This document shows, piece by piece, positions 11,300 to 28,365 of a stretch of 64,000 nucleotides of DNA. The position numbers were made by a program, and so were the translations under genes. The notes under the pieces are model-generated. The model had not been told where the DNA came from. It searched no databases and was given only the letters and a program-made list of their open reading frames with translations. Source of the stretch: Atriophallophorus winterbourni (taxonomy: Eukaryota; Platyhelminthes; Trematoda; Plagiorchiida; Microphallidae); contig JACCGJ010019083.1 of the NCBI GenBank assembly GCA_013407085.1, forward strand, positions 1-64,000. The letters run 5' to 3'. The first letter of the stretch is position 1. Every line of letters starts with the position of its first letter.

Positions 11300-12170
11300 A
11301 TAAGGAGATTTACAGTAGTTAGATGAATAGGCCACTACATACATAACGCTCGATAAGCATACACAGTAGCATTGCCAATCTTTTCTCACTCATAGTGGTG
11401 TGCTTAATGAAGGTTGATCAATAATCACAATCGAGCAACGACGGCACAATAATAGCACGCACGTCAGGACACGATCGATAAGCTCAAATAGCACACTAAC
11501 AAGCACACAGAACAAGCGAACCATGCGAGGATTTTGATGCATAGCTTAAAAATCGATTTGAAATCAATGAAACGTGTGGGGAAATTACGATGGCTGGCAT
11601 AGTTGCAAACTTTGTTGAGTAATCAAGGTGATGGAGTGTAAACACGACAAATGATCGCGGATTGAATGAGATGTGGCTACAAATGGAACTTAACGGTTCA
11701 CTTTGTGTTGACAAATTTTGCATCAGACGGTACTACAATCGATGAAGCGTAACAGTTTAATTTAGGTTTGCTAGACCATACAAGGGCGACGGTACTTATT
11801 CTACTTTTGTACTTTGATGGAAACAGACTCAACCGTTAGACCGGATGTCACCGAAGGTTGGGATAGTTCTACGAGTGGATTAGCTGGCTTCGTTAGCGCT
11901 TCGATTCCCACCAACCCAAGCGTGATCATCGGGGGAGAGATCGTTCTACAGTCACGTTTCCACTTTCATACGCCGCAGACATTATGTAGTCCAAGGGCAT
12001 CCTTCACAGTTGATAGCCAGGTCTTAACCAGACCCCAACGCCATGTCCGGGGGGTTGGGGGTTTATGACAAGTTTCGTAAGCGCTGAGTCTGTCATTCGG
12101 AGGACGGGGTCCAACTACTAGTCTTTGCCGTGGGATATAAAATTAAAAGGGAGGTATTCCGCTACATCGC
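11300..12170. other. spacer between inverted-repeat arms
   Basis: No recognised gene. A GC-richer patch at 11,940-12,130 contains runs of C and G (around 12,030-12,060) and may be retroelement-derived, but no protein is recognisable. Confidence 0.4.
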
Positions 12171-12176
12171 GTCCGG

Positions 12177-12335
12177 TAACCCCCGGATTAGCATATCGGA
12201 CGCCTAACATTATCCAAAGGTACAAATACCCGAACATTTCACGCTCAACACTTCACTTCACTTCATCTTTCACCTGACCAATAGATAACATACCGGAACC
12301 GAGTTGTTTCAAGACTGAGACATACTCAGTCGGTG
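12177..12335 (-). repeat. right arm of a long inverted repeat (RTE thumb fragment)
   Basis: Minus-strand copy of the arm at 11,118-11,262, encoding QLGSGMLSIGQVKDEVK. An open minus frame continues upstream to 12,600 with a hydrophobic stretch, but it does not resemble RT and is probably chance. Confidence 0.8.
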
Positions 12336-12659
12336 GCACAGCAAACTGGAGTTTCAATCGGATGACCCAAGCTCGAAAACTAGGAAACGTACATGACCCA
12401 GATAACTCCACTACACCCGCATGATAATGAATACCAAGAATAAGTGTAAAAATGAGAGCCTGCCAAGTATGGTTGAAATCATATAGCCTAGACAGGTTTG
12501 TGGTAATGAAACCGAACACAATGAACCTTAGCGGTATGAAAGGGAATAAAAATCTATCATATACGAGTTGTAATGCAAGTCTGGTGCCGAGCAGTACCAC
12601 TCAGTGGAAGATCGCATGTAGGATGAAGTATTCAAACAGGAAGAAAAGGCAAAATAGGC

Positions 12660-12860
12660 CATGATCGCAGTGTGGGCAACTCGATGTATGATGTATGAAA
12701 TCACAATCCTAATCCGGGCAAAGTCCCGCGAACTCAAAGACAGCATGTGGGCCAAAATACACTCAGGTCACTCAGGCTCAGAAACCTCAATAGCTATGCA
12801 GTCATAGCATACTGCACGAGTGTGCCTCTGTGATATAAGATTAAAGTGATTACAACGGCA
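12660..12860 (-). repeat. diverged S1 copy
   Basis: Contains ATGATGTATGAAATCACAAT, AATCCGGGCAAAGTCCC, CATGTGGGCCAAAATACA and a GCACGAGTGTGCCTCTGTGA end, matching S1 in order but with many substitutions. It is the oldest-looking full-length copy here. Confidence 0.55.
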
Positions 12861-12869
12861 CACCGTTGC

Positions 12870-13555
12870 ATATCCCTCGACAATGCGACGACACGAAAAA
12901 GCGCCAACCACAATTGCAATAATGAGAAAGCACCGAATCAGGCGTGAAACGCACCGGAGGAAAAAGTCAAAAACAGAAGACAATAAGGAATTGTATTAAT
13001 ACGGACATTTTGCGAAATAGGCGATTTTTTTCTCAAATTTCAGAAGTAGATAACATTTAAGCAAGAAATCAGCGTCCTGTGTCAGGCACGACAAGGAAAA
13101 GTGACGAGAACAAGACACAACAAAAGGAATGCGAGAGTACAAATGTGGAAAAACAGTTACGGAGGAGGGTGAACTCAACTCAAAAATGAGAAACAAGGGT
13201 TCAAAACACTGGACATTGTAGATACGCGCACTCACTGGACAAGTGGGAAAGAGATATTTGGGCAAGGAACAATCATCAAACACGTTGCTGTCAGCAGGGT
13301 GTACAATGCGGAAGAGTGGTGGTGGTGGTGGTGTCACATATGGAGAGAAGGTCAACTATGAACTGACACGAACCGACAAATTTTAGAGCAACGAACATTT
13401 CTTTTTCTTCGATGGTGCCCTTGGGGCGAGCCCCGCGAGAATTGCCCTGTCGAAAACGTTTTTCAATCCTTTCTGTAAACGTGAATGGTGAAGGAAACGT
13501 AAAACACAACCAGAAAACACATCACTTTGATGGAAACCGTATGGTATGGTTTGGT
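12870..13555. other. no recognised gene; (GGT)n microsatellite
   Basis: A GGT trinucleotide run lies at about 13,317-13,333. The minus strand is open over 12,996-13,355 and 13,291-13,509, but the proteins are low-complexity and unrecognised. Confidence 0.4.
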
Positions 13556-13557
13556 TT

Positions 13558-13655
13558 GATGGTATGAAAACACAAGCCTGATCCAGGCAAAGTGCCGCAC
13601 AGTCAGAGACTGCACATGGGCTGAGATACTGTCAGGTTGCCCAGACCTAGACAAA
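13558..13655 (-). repeat. S1 fragment (tail-proximal half)
   Basis: Matches only the tail-proximal 95 bp of S1: GGTATGAAAACACAAGCCTG, CAAAGTGCCGCACAGTCAGA, GACTGCACATGGGCTGAG and GTTGCCCAGACCTAGAC. From 13,660 to 14,215 I see nothing else. Confidence 0.7.
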
Positions 13656-14219
13656 TGGAAACCGTAGCAACCGTTAGGCCGGTTGAACATGCAATCAATG
13701 GGGTGATCATCAACAAATACCAGATGTGTTGCGGACTGGAAATAATAATGTGAATGAACACAAATATGTTAATTTGCATCAATTTCTATCACACCCACCC
13801 ATCCCACGAGTGGTTTCCTGCTGCTTGCACTCATCCGGTAAGGACAGTAGGGTCAGGGTCCACATGCGCCTGAAACCTTGCTTGAATGAACTTTGTTTTA
13901 ATAGATAGCATTGTTGCTAACGGATACGACTGCTGACCAGATATTGTGATGTAAAAAATTTGTCCGTTGAAGATTGGTCATCGCTCAAAGCAACAGAGGA
14001 TTGGCTAGTGCTATCATTTCACGTTTCATTATGCATATGAAGGAAGGAGTAGAAGTTAGATGAAGAAGCCCTTCAACCTAGCGTTTTTTTAGATGCTACC
14101 GACAAAATGATAACGGAACAGCAGTAAGTTTTGAAAGCTAATCAAGACTGTTGTCATTATTGAACCAAGAATAAGCACAATTAAACGACCGCTTTTATTT
14201 AAATGTACTGTGTACGATG

Positions 14220-14440
14220 TCCAAAGATGTGCCATCGTGCAGCACTTCTGTGCTGTGCAACTAACGCCGTGCTAAATTGAGTTGCCACCGGTAGTGAGCT
14301 ACATGTGGAAGCGCGTTGGAGTCACACCGCCATTTCTATTTCCCACTCACATATATTCAGAGAACCTGGCAGTTTCTTAGCCCATGTGCAAACTATGTTT
14401 GCGTGGCACTTTGACTGGATCAGGTTTGTGATTGCATACA
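14220..14440 (+). repeat. S1 copy, plus arm of an inverted pair
   Basis: Full-length plus copy (GTGCAGCACTTCTGTGCTGT to GGATCAGGTTTGTG) ending in an ATACAT/GTATGTATGTATGTATC tail region. The next S1 copy is in opposite orientation about 30 bp away, so the two can fold into a long hairpin through their tails. Confidence 0.75.
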
Positions 14441-14461
14441 TCATGTATGTGTATGTATGTA

Positions 14462-14690
14462 TGTATCATCAAAGCACAAGCCTGGTCCAGGAAAAGTGCC
14501 GCACTGTCATAGACTGCACGTGGGCTGAGATACTGTCAGGTTGTCCAGGACTAGACAGACAAGAGAAAAAAATATAAATGGTAGTGCGACCTCAGCATGT
14601 TTCCGCTTGTTGTTCAATACCGGTGGCCAATCAATTTAGCACGACGTTAGTCGCACAGCACAGAAGTACTGCACGATTGTACGTCTGTGT
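14462..14690 (-). repeat. S1 copy, minus arm of an inverted pair
   Basis: Full-length minus copy running from AAAGCACAAGCCTGGTCCAG to GCACAGAAGTACTGCACGAT. It joins the plus copy at 14,220-14,440 tail to tail. Further S1 scraps follow at 14,725-14,765 and 14,920-14,955. Between these scraps, 14,870-14,910 resembles the 38-nt insert at 15,776. Confidence 0.75.
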
Positions 14691-15115
14691 ATGTATGTAG
14701 GTATGTGTATGTAAGAATGTACGTATGAAAGCATAAGCCTGATCCGGGCAAAGTGCCGCAGTCATAAACTTGAACGCAGGACCGGACATGGCTTACAATC
14801 TGCGCGGATCTCGCTTCTAACCGCCGAGCGTGGGTGGCTGCAATCCGTGACGTCAATGAAGCCGACTCATCCTCCAGGAGATAGATAGTCGCACTAAAGT
14901 AAATAAAGTAAGTACGCGGGTTAAGATACTGTCAGGTTACCCAGGCCTAGACAGATATTGGAAAATAGAAGGAAGAGGGAGACAAGTGGCCATAAAGATG
15001 ATCTCCACGAAACAAGAACCAAGATCAAACACAGAGGACGTTTTACTACACCATAGTGGATGGACAGGCTCACTAAGGTTCACTCCAGAGACAAACTGCA
15101 AGTGTTTCGCATCGA

Positions 15116-15330
15116 TCATGTACGGGTGAACAAGCCCAAAAAAGCGAAACTCGCCACCAAATAGGACAGCCCCAAGAGCACGTTGTAAACCAGTGGAATA
15201 CCTATGATCAGCGCGTCAATCAAACCCTCGGTGGTGTTCAGTGCGTGAGCACGTTCCGATTCATTTTTCGGCAACGGCCGATTGGCAATCGGTCGGATTC
15301 GGAATGGCGGCATATTCATCCAGATGTACG
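15116..15330 (-). other. small hydrophobic open frame conserved in all three duplicates
   Basis: Encodes about 65 residues from MPPFRIRPIANRPLP, with a polar HALNTTEGLIDALI stretch and two hydrophobic segments ending FAFLGLFTRT. It lies about 70 nt downstream of the Cdc42 exon-3 donor on the same strand. Counterparts at 39,513-39,704 and 40,442-40,645 remain open but differ at many residues. I do not recognise the protein. It does not look like a Rho C-terminus (no basic stretch or CaaX box). It could be a downstream exon of a host gene or simply undamaged non-coding sequence. Confidence 0.3.
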
Positions 15331-15404
15331 TATAATTATTCACTGCATGCCAGTTAGTCGCAGATATACGCATCCATTATAACTTTGCTACACGTGGGAC
15401 TTAC

Positions 15405-21400
<5,996 letters not shown>

Positions 21401-21503
21401 TGTTTTTTTTTAAAGTTTTTTCTTCTTCTTCCTGATAGACGACAGGGGGTCAAGCCCTTGTAAGCCGCATCTCTTTATATCAGCAACATAGTCCAGGAGA
21501 ACC

Positions 21504-24300
21504 TCAGTTGAAGAAATCCTGTCCAGTGTTTTTCAGCTTTGCCGTGATTACAGGCAACACCTTATCCAAAAGTTGCTTGAATTGGTTTTCAGAGCTCGCT
21601 GAGATTACCTCTTCCGGAAGCGCATTACACAAGTTAACAATTCTTGTTGAGAACGTGAATCCCTGTGGTAGGCGTAGTTTCCTTCGCTTTTGAAGCTTTA
21701 GAGCATGGCCACGGGTTCTTGAGTCCGTCACGAGAGGGTAAAACTCGCGCAGCTCGTCACCATAAGCTCCCAGTAATATGCGACGAGTTTGCAGCAGGTC
21801 GTTGCGCACACGCCGAATACTGAGCGACATGAGGTTGAGGCGTTGAACTCTCTCCACATAGGGAATTGATTTCAATCCTTGTACTCGTTTGGTCGCCCGC
21901 CTTTGCAATTTTTCCAACTGGTCACGGTCTCCCTTAGTTTGAGGATAGGTGGCTGGCAAACCATATTCCAAAACTGGTCTCACGTATGTGGAATAAAGAA
22001 TGCGAAACATCTGTGGAGTAATCACCGAAAACGACCGACTAATAGCCCACCATGCGCGGTTTGAAGCAGCAGCTTTTCTGTTCGTATCCTCCTTCGATTT
22101 AAGCGTCCGAGTCACAATTGTACCCAGGTCACGTTCAGTATCAGCCCACTTCAGTTTATGATCCCCGAGGAAGTACGCACCTTCAGGCGTGCTTGGCCCC
22201 AAAAGCATGACAGCGCATTTCTGTCGGTTTACAGGAAGCTGCCATTTTACCGTCCAATCCAGCAATTTGTTCAATTCGTTCTGAAAAATGGTATTATCAG
22301 CAGAAGAGCTTACTGTACCCCAAACTTTCAGACCATCCGCGAAAAGTAGACAATTCGTATTTAATGAGTCGGGGAGGTCATTAACATATACTTTAAAAAG
22401 TAACGGGCCGAGAACAGATCCCTGCGGAACCCCGGAAGTTGGACGTGTAACCCGCGGTTTGACTCCGTTAACCTCGACATGTGTATAACGGTCAACAAGG
22501 AAGTCTTCAATCGAAGTTAGAATAGGTCCCTTCACACCACGAGCACGTAGCTTGAGCAATAGACGTTGAAATGGAACACGGTCAAAAGCCTTACTGAAGT
22601 CAATGAAGGCAGTGACTACCGGGTGACCCATATCAAGTTCAGCACACCAGTGCTCGCGAGCAGTGATGCGATTGGATGCGCATGATCGTCTTGGCGTAAA
22701 ACCGTGTTGAGCAGATGTTAGCTGACTGGTTTTTAGGAAAAAATCTTCAATATTTTTTTTAGCAGTCGTTCAAGAGTCTTCACAACTACCGAAGTGAAAG
22801 TAACCGGTCGGTAGTTAGCCGGATCACTGGTTTCACCGCCCTCTTACATTGGTTTGACAATGCCGTACTTCCAATCTTTAGGTAACCTACCATACCTCAG
22901 GGATAAATTGAAGATTAGCGCCAGTAGTTTATGTAAGATACTCGACAATACCTTTAAAAGCATCGGGTGTATATCGTCCGGGCCAGGTGCTGAGTGTACA
23001 TCGAGTCGTTCTAGTAAATACTGCACCATCTCTGGCGAGATCGAGATATCCGGCATTTCGGCGTTGCTCTCATGAAGCAGAGGAATGGGAAACGTCTCCT
23101 CTGTGTAAACCGAATTGTACTGAGCGGCGAGAAGAACTGCTTTACGTTCATCTTCATGTTCAGTCGAACCTCCCATAGATCTCAAGCAAGGTACTCGTTG
23201 AGAAGCTTTCGTTCTACGTCTTATGTACGCAAACAAGCGTTTCGGCATCGAGTTGGCTTCGTCCACCAAGCGAGTTTCATAGTTCTGCCTTTTTCTCTTA
23301 TGAGGTAGGTGCACTTGTTGCGGATAACTTTGTAGGTTACATAGTCATCGGTGCATCCACTAGAACAAAACTTCCGCCATAACCGCTTTCTTACCTTCAT
23401 GTATTTTTGGATAACGTTATCAAACCACGGCGGTCCCTTAGCGGGTGATCTTCCATTCATCCATGGGGCATGATTTTCAAGCGATCTTATTTTACCCAAA
23501 AAGTCCAATCAACAGATATCAACATTCGTAGATAGAGGGAGTGTCCAGTCCATCGAGTTTACAGACGTGATTAGACTCGTTGTGTCTCATTTCCAGTAGT
23601 TTCTCCGGGCATGCGTACGTATTCTCGGTTAAAGATCTCGATTCCAAACGAACCATAAAGAACAGTGATCGCTGCAGCCAATGGGGGTCTCAAAAGACAG
23701 ATTCGTAACATCAGAGAATCTAGGTGTGACCACCAAATCCAATATCGAAGGAACTTGGCCGACGCATATCCTCGTAGGATCGTTTACATTCTGCACCAAA
23801 TTCAGCTCCAAAATCGTATCTAGGAATTCACGTTGGAACGGTTCACCCCTCGAAACTAACTCCGCCCAGTTTATATCAGGAGCATTCAGGTCTCCAAGAA
23901 CGAAACAGTCACCAGTGATACATTACCGTTTGATTTGATCACATAACACAGGAACGTAAGCGCCAAGTGAGCGGTACATGACCCCAAGTGATGCAGCTTC
24001 AGAGCTAGACTTCACCTTACACCAGAGGCTTTCGGCATTTCCAGCATCATTTTGAAACCTTTCCAATACTTCCACAATCAGGTGCTCTTTAAAGTATACG
24101 CAACGCCACCGGCAGATCTCGAAGCTACTCTGTCACTTCTGAAAAGCGTATAGTGTGGTAGCGCGCACTCCATATCAGATATATCCATTGTTAACCACGA
24201 TTACGTAACAGCAATGATATCTGGCTGTCGCCGACAGGCAATTTCACTAACCTCATCAAGTTTATTGCGTAGACTTCTCGCATTGAAAAGCAATACTCGT
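21504..24300 (-). pseudogene. endonuclease-RT polyprotein of element A (inactive)
   Basis: The endonuclease starts VKRLRVLLFNARSL at about 24,305. Its catalytic-glutamate position reads IIAVT-stop-SWL (TAA at about 24,200 where TE.W is expected). FVLGDLNAPDINW and IGCSDHCSLW follow. The linker and RT fingers lie at 23,508-22,844 (APGPDDIHPMLLK, RLPKDWKYGIVKPM) and a frameshift precedes NYRPVTF. The 375-codon segment 22,631-21,504 holds the palm and thumb: FIDFSKAFDRVPF, TSGVPQGSVLGPLL, and LLFADGLKVWG, where the second aspartate of FADD is glycine. The C-terminal segment (FSTRIVNLCNALPEEV) is complete. Both catalytic domains are therefore independently dead. Confidence 0.88.
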
Positions 24301-24307
24301 AATCTCT

Positions 24308-25462
24308 TCACAGAATGATTAACTGGGGTTGAATTGACAGCGGCTTCCTACGAATGTGCGGCCTCCTCCTCACTACCCGAAAATCCACAATATGGAGATC
24401 AACCTCGCCAGCTTCCCTGCGTGCTCGCAATTCTTGGGTAGCTGTTTTCATTTTGATTCTATTTTCAGGAGATAAATCGCGTAGTATCTTAAATGGCTCA
24501 CCCTTAAGACGATGAGCTCGTCTTAGTACCATCTGGACTTGCTCATCTGAAGCTAAAACAATTTTCAGCGTCCGCGGTTTATCATCCTCCTTCTTCCGGC
24601 CAAGTCGGAATGCAGAAATGATGGTAACTCCTTCCTCTCCATGATCAAAGAGCTTTGAAAAGGTTGATTGTATGAATATTCGCTCTTGCTGTAAGCGTAT
24701 TTCAGACATGTCCCCGGTTTGCTCAGGAACATTTACCATAATAAGGCATCTCTTCTGAGAATTCAAGAGTGACTTCTTTGAGACCGGAGATCTAAAAGCA
24801 TTATCAGAAGTAGGTACTTTTTCTACTTCATTTAGCTGAGCCTCTATTTTGCTCAATCGCCGTGACAATATTTCATAGCCCGGATCACTGTGTAGACCCT
24901 TCGACGTCACATCTGCATAAGTCTTATTCCTTCCTGACTGTTGAGCAAACGGTCTTGAAGGCGAGCCAACGTCCAGTTCCTGCACGTTCAGTGGATCCTT
25001 GATACGAATACCATTTTGTGAACGGCTTATAGTCGAGGAAGCGAATGGCATGCAAGTTTCCTTCACAGATAGGTGGTGTCTATCCTCAGCTGAGGTTGGG
25101 TCAATGTTTATGTCACCTCCAACAAGCACTTCAGCGGCTTTAGTAAATGCAGCTACGACTTTATTCTGACTACTTCCGTGCTCAATACTTGATGGTGGAA
25201 GGCATATCTTACATACAGTCCGAATAACATCGCATGATATAATCTGAAGCCACTGATACGTCTCTGGCTTCATTCCTGCGCATCGAATATGCATCCATTT
25301 GAGACATATTTCACATTGTACTGCTTTTGCATTATCAGCAACCTGTTTAGCGCGTACCAGACAAGAGTCGCCCGAGCAAGCAGCGGAGCACCGAATCCCT
25401 TGCATCTTCGTGACAGTATGTGCTGTATTATCTACTTTTGTAGATTTTCTAGTCATAACCAT
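24308..25462 (-). CDS. ORF1 protein of element A with PHD-type zinc finger (384 aa)
   Basis: An uninterrupted frame of 384 codons. Residues about 25-95 hold a cysteine/histidine-rich finger (CSAACSGDSC, VQCEICLKWMHIRCAGM, TVCKICL), the PHD-like domain found in ORF1 of many CR1 elements. The middle is serine-rich and probably disordered, with a coiled stretch around EILSRRLSKIEAQLNEVEK. Residues about 235-365 form the conserved nucleic-acid-binding part (CLIMVNVPEQ, ISAFRLGRKKEDDKPRTLKI, KILRDLSPENRIKMK). ORF1 proteins of this class bind the element RNA. It starts about 30 bp from the 3' end of element B, so no long 5' UTR is present. The open frame contrasts with the damaged pol below it. Confidence 0.85.
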   Translation of the reverse strand: MVMTRKSTKVDNTAHTVTKMQGIRCSAACSGDSCLVRAKQVADNAKAVQCEICLKWMHIRCAGMKPETYQWLQIISCDVIRTVCKICLPPSSIEHGSSQNKVVAAFTKAAEVLVGGDINIDPTSAEDRHHLSVKETCMPFASSTISRSQNGIRIKDPLNVQELDVGSPSRPFAQQSGRNKTYADVTSKGLHSDPGYEILSRRLSKIEAQLNEVEKVPTSDNAFRSPVSKKSLLNSQKRCLIMVNVPEQTGDMSEIRLQQERIFIQSTFSKLFDHGEEGVTIISAFRLGRKKEDDKPRTLKIVLASDEQVQMVLRRAHRLKGEPFKILRDLSPENRIKMKTATQELRARREAGEVDLHIVDFRVVRRRPHIRRKPLSIQPQLIIL

Positions 25463-25490
25463 GTTGGAATCCGGTGAAAATCAAATAAAA

Positions 25491-28345
25491 AACAATATGC
25501 GGGAATATGATAAACCAATTAACGTCTAATTCCCTTTTAAAGCTCAACACATTTGGGGTGCTTACTATACAATCTGGGAGCTTGTTCCAGAAGTTGACCA
25601 CACGGTTGCTGAAAAAGTGCTCACGTGCCAGCAACCTGGGCCTACTCTTTAGAAGTTTCATGGAATTACCCCTTGTAGCTGCTTTAGGTGCAAGTTTAAC
25701 GATTTCAGTAATATTATCACCCGTAAGACCCTTTTGAATCTTGAACGCTTCTATTAGGTCACCTCGCAGCCGCCATCTCTTTAGTGAGAACAAACCGAGG
25801 TCCTTGAGTCTAGCCTAATACGTTTTACCTGCCTGACCCTCAACCATCCTAGTCGCAAGGCGCTGGACCCTTTCGAGACATGCTATATACTTTTTCAATT
25901 ACGGTGCCCGGGATTGAACGCAGTACTCCAAGTGAGGCCACACGACTACTTTGTATAGGGGAATGTAGATTAAGGTTCTCGGCGAGATAACGCTGAGCGA
26001 AGTCTGAACAATTCTCTGCGAGCCTTGTTTGCAGCTTCGGCATATTGAGTAGCCCATTTAAAATCGCCTGTTATAGTAATGTCAAGATCTTTCACTTTCT
26101 GAGCAGCCGCTATTCTGATAGTTCCTTCACCAACTTCTAGTTGGGTTGTCGCTAAATCAGTCGTCAGAAGACAGCTCTTCCCCAGGTTTAGTGGCAAGTC
26201 CCAGGTCTTTGTCCACTCGATTACTTTTTCTAAATCAGAGATAAGCGTATCTCTACTGTCGGTTCCTAGGATCTTAACATCATCAGCAAACAGGAAGCAG
26301 CGTGAACTCAAGCACGCTGCCAGGTCGTTTACAAAAATAAGAAAAAGTAATGGACCAAGCACCGAGCCTTGAGGCACTCCACTGAGAATCAGTGATTCCT
26401 GCGAGCACTCCCCTGCAATTCTAACATAGTTAGTGCGATTAGTTAAGAAGCTGTTTAACCATCGATGTAGGTCACCTGTGACGCCGCACATACTTAGTTT
26501 GTGCAGAAGGTACCTATGGTTCACCGAGTCAAATGCCTTTTGAAAATTTAAATAGCAGACTTCGACTACTCTCCCTTCATCGAGGCGTAATGTCACTTCG
26601 TCGAGAAAGCTTAGAAGATTGGTTAGGCAGGACCTTCCTTTCCAGAATCCGTGCTGGGCATCGGAAAGTAAGGAATTGGCTACCAAATGTTCACATACCT
26701 GGTGCCGAATGATTTTTTCCAAGCACTTGCAAAGAATGCAGGTCAGGCTTACTGGCCTGTAGTTGCGTACATCCGAAATGGGACCCTTTTGTATATGGCT
26801 ATTACCGCCGCTCGTTTCCAATCATCCGGTATTATACCCTGGAGTAATGTAGCTCCGAAAAGATTTCTGATCGCAAGGCTAACTACATTCGCGAGCGGTT
26901 GAAAAATAGCCGGATATATACCGTCGGGGTCAGCTGACTTAGTTTTGTCCAGCTGCGACAGAACTGTGGTGACCATTTCCTGATTAACCTCCAGCGAGCT
27001 AAAGGGAGTTGCTTTGCACTCGTGAGTATCTAAACAGTTACCTGAATCGCGCCGATAAACACTGCAGAAGAATGAATGCAACGCATCGGCTTTTTCCGGT
27101 GCAGTCAAAGCCGTATTGCCATCGTGCAGCACTAACGTACCTATTTCTTCTCTTAATGATCGCTTGGACTGAACATAGCCATAAAAGCTTTCAAGTTAAT
27201 CTTTGCTTTTTTGGCAAGTCGGGATTCGAAGTCCCTTTTAGCTTTCCTTTGCAGCGCAACAGCTGAATTTCTGGTCTGTATGTACTGCATTCTAGATCTG
27301 TGAGTTCCACAGAATTTGTAAGCCCTCCAGCTACGGTCACGACATCTAATAGCCTTGCGAATAGACGCACTCCACCAGGGTGGTTTTCCTCGCGTTCTCG
27401 CTGGTTGTAGAGGAGCAAAATTATCCTGTAGTTGTAGAAGGTGCCCTTTTATAATATTCCACCTGATTTCTACACTAGGTTCTAATTCGTCTGGTTCCCA
27501 ACTTAGATATCCATTCGACCAAAGTTGCGGGACATCTTTACTTGGGGACTAGTATGCACTAAAGTCCAGTCTAGAAGAATTACAGTGTGGTCGCTCTTGC
27601 CTAGTGGCGAAAGGTATTTGATTCCAAAAATATCTCTTTCATGAGACGATAGAACCATATCTGAAGTTGACGGAGTATGTCCTGTCCTAAACCTTGTATG
27701 TTCCCTGACATGTTGATAAAAGGCCCCGACATGAAACCAGTCTAGATATTGCGACTCAACGGACTCTGGTGAAGAAATTTCAGTACGCCAATCAATGACC
27801 GGAAGATTCAAGTCTCCGTTAATTAGTAATGCGTTGCACTGCACTTTTAGTACTTCCAATGTGTCCATCAGTAATTGGTCGGCTAATGATGAAGCAGTCG
27901 GGCATCTATAAGCACATGCAAGTGCCAGTCTTCTCCTAGCGACAGTAAGAAATACCGATGTTAGTTGGATTGAGTGAGAAGCGATCTTTATCGATGTCTC
28001 ACTGTGGGGGAGATCTTCGTTTATCATAATTGCCACTCCCCCTCCCGTAGCACCAGTATCCCTATACTGACGATAGATGGCAAAAAAGTTGATACAAATG
28101 ACGGAACATGATCATCTGGTTTCAACCATGATTCGGAGAGAGCAATTATGTCGACCTGGTTTTCCAGTGCAGCAAGCTGCAACTCACCCCATTTATTACG
28201 TATACTGCAAGCATTTGTGTACAGTAAACGGGTATTTCTATTCGGCGCACATTTTAAACTAACTTTACTCGGGGTGGGAGCACCGTCGCTGATACCCAGT
28301 TTTTTGAAACCGGAGAAGTTGATAAGTGGCTAGACTGCCATTGCG
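25491..28345 (-). mobile_element. CR1-like non-LTR retrotransposon B, lacking ORF1
   Basis: Endonuclease, linker, RT and C-terminal region are read on the minus strand, ending around 25,491 where element A begins head to tail. No ORF1 is present upstream; the element breaks off near 28,345, next to an unrelated plus-strand fragment. Partial copies of the same family occur at 31,340-31,660, 32,315-34,088 and 34,089-34,730. Confidence 0.85.
25500..28260 (-). pseudogene. endonuclease-RT polyprotein of element B (frameshifted)
   Basis: The endonuclease begins NRNTRLLYTNACSIRNKWG near 28,250 and retains IIALSESWLKPDD (catalytic glutamate). After a frame change near 28,080 comes GGGVAIMINEDLP, ALLINGDLNLPVIDW and LGKSDHTVILLDW (27,503-28,036). 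RT fingers lie at 27,132-26,749 (KSADPDGIYPAIFQPLANV, IPDDWKRAAVIAIYK). The palm at 26,821-25,970 has YLNFQKAFDSVNHRYLL, SGVPQGSVLGPLLFLIF and CFLFADDVKILG with intact aspartates. The thumb and C-terminus shift frame again (MFSLKRWRLRGDLIEAFKI, FFSNRVVNFWNKLPDCIV). The active-site motifs are preserved but at least three frame changes are needed to read through. Confidence 0.87.
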
Positions 28346-28365
28346 AACGAGCTTGCACCGGCCTA

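Larger units (their letters stand above)
21405..25490 (-). mobile_element. CR1-like non-LTR retrotransposon A, near full length
   Basis: ORF1 (25,462-24,308) is followed by endonuclease and RT on the same strand, then a short 3' UTR with CTTGACCCCCTGTCGTCTAT and a pyrimidine/A-rich end near 21,410. The 5' end lies within about 30 bp of the ORF1 start codon and abuts the 3' end of element B. A fragment of the same 3' UTR recurs at 35,270-35,336. The pol region is inactivated by several lesions. Confidence 0.85.

Noticed and set aside
15116..15373. Hydrophobic frame as the missing C-terminal exon of the Cdc42-like gene
   Set aside because: It has membrane-type segments and lacks a polybasic region and CaaX box; joining at the nearest acceptor (GCATGCAG) gives an immediate TGA.
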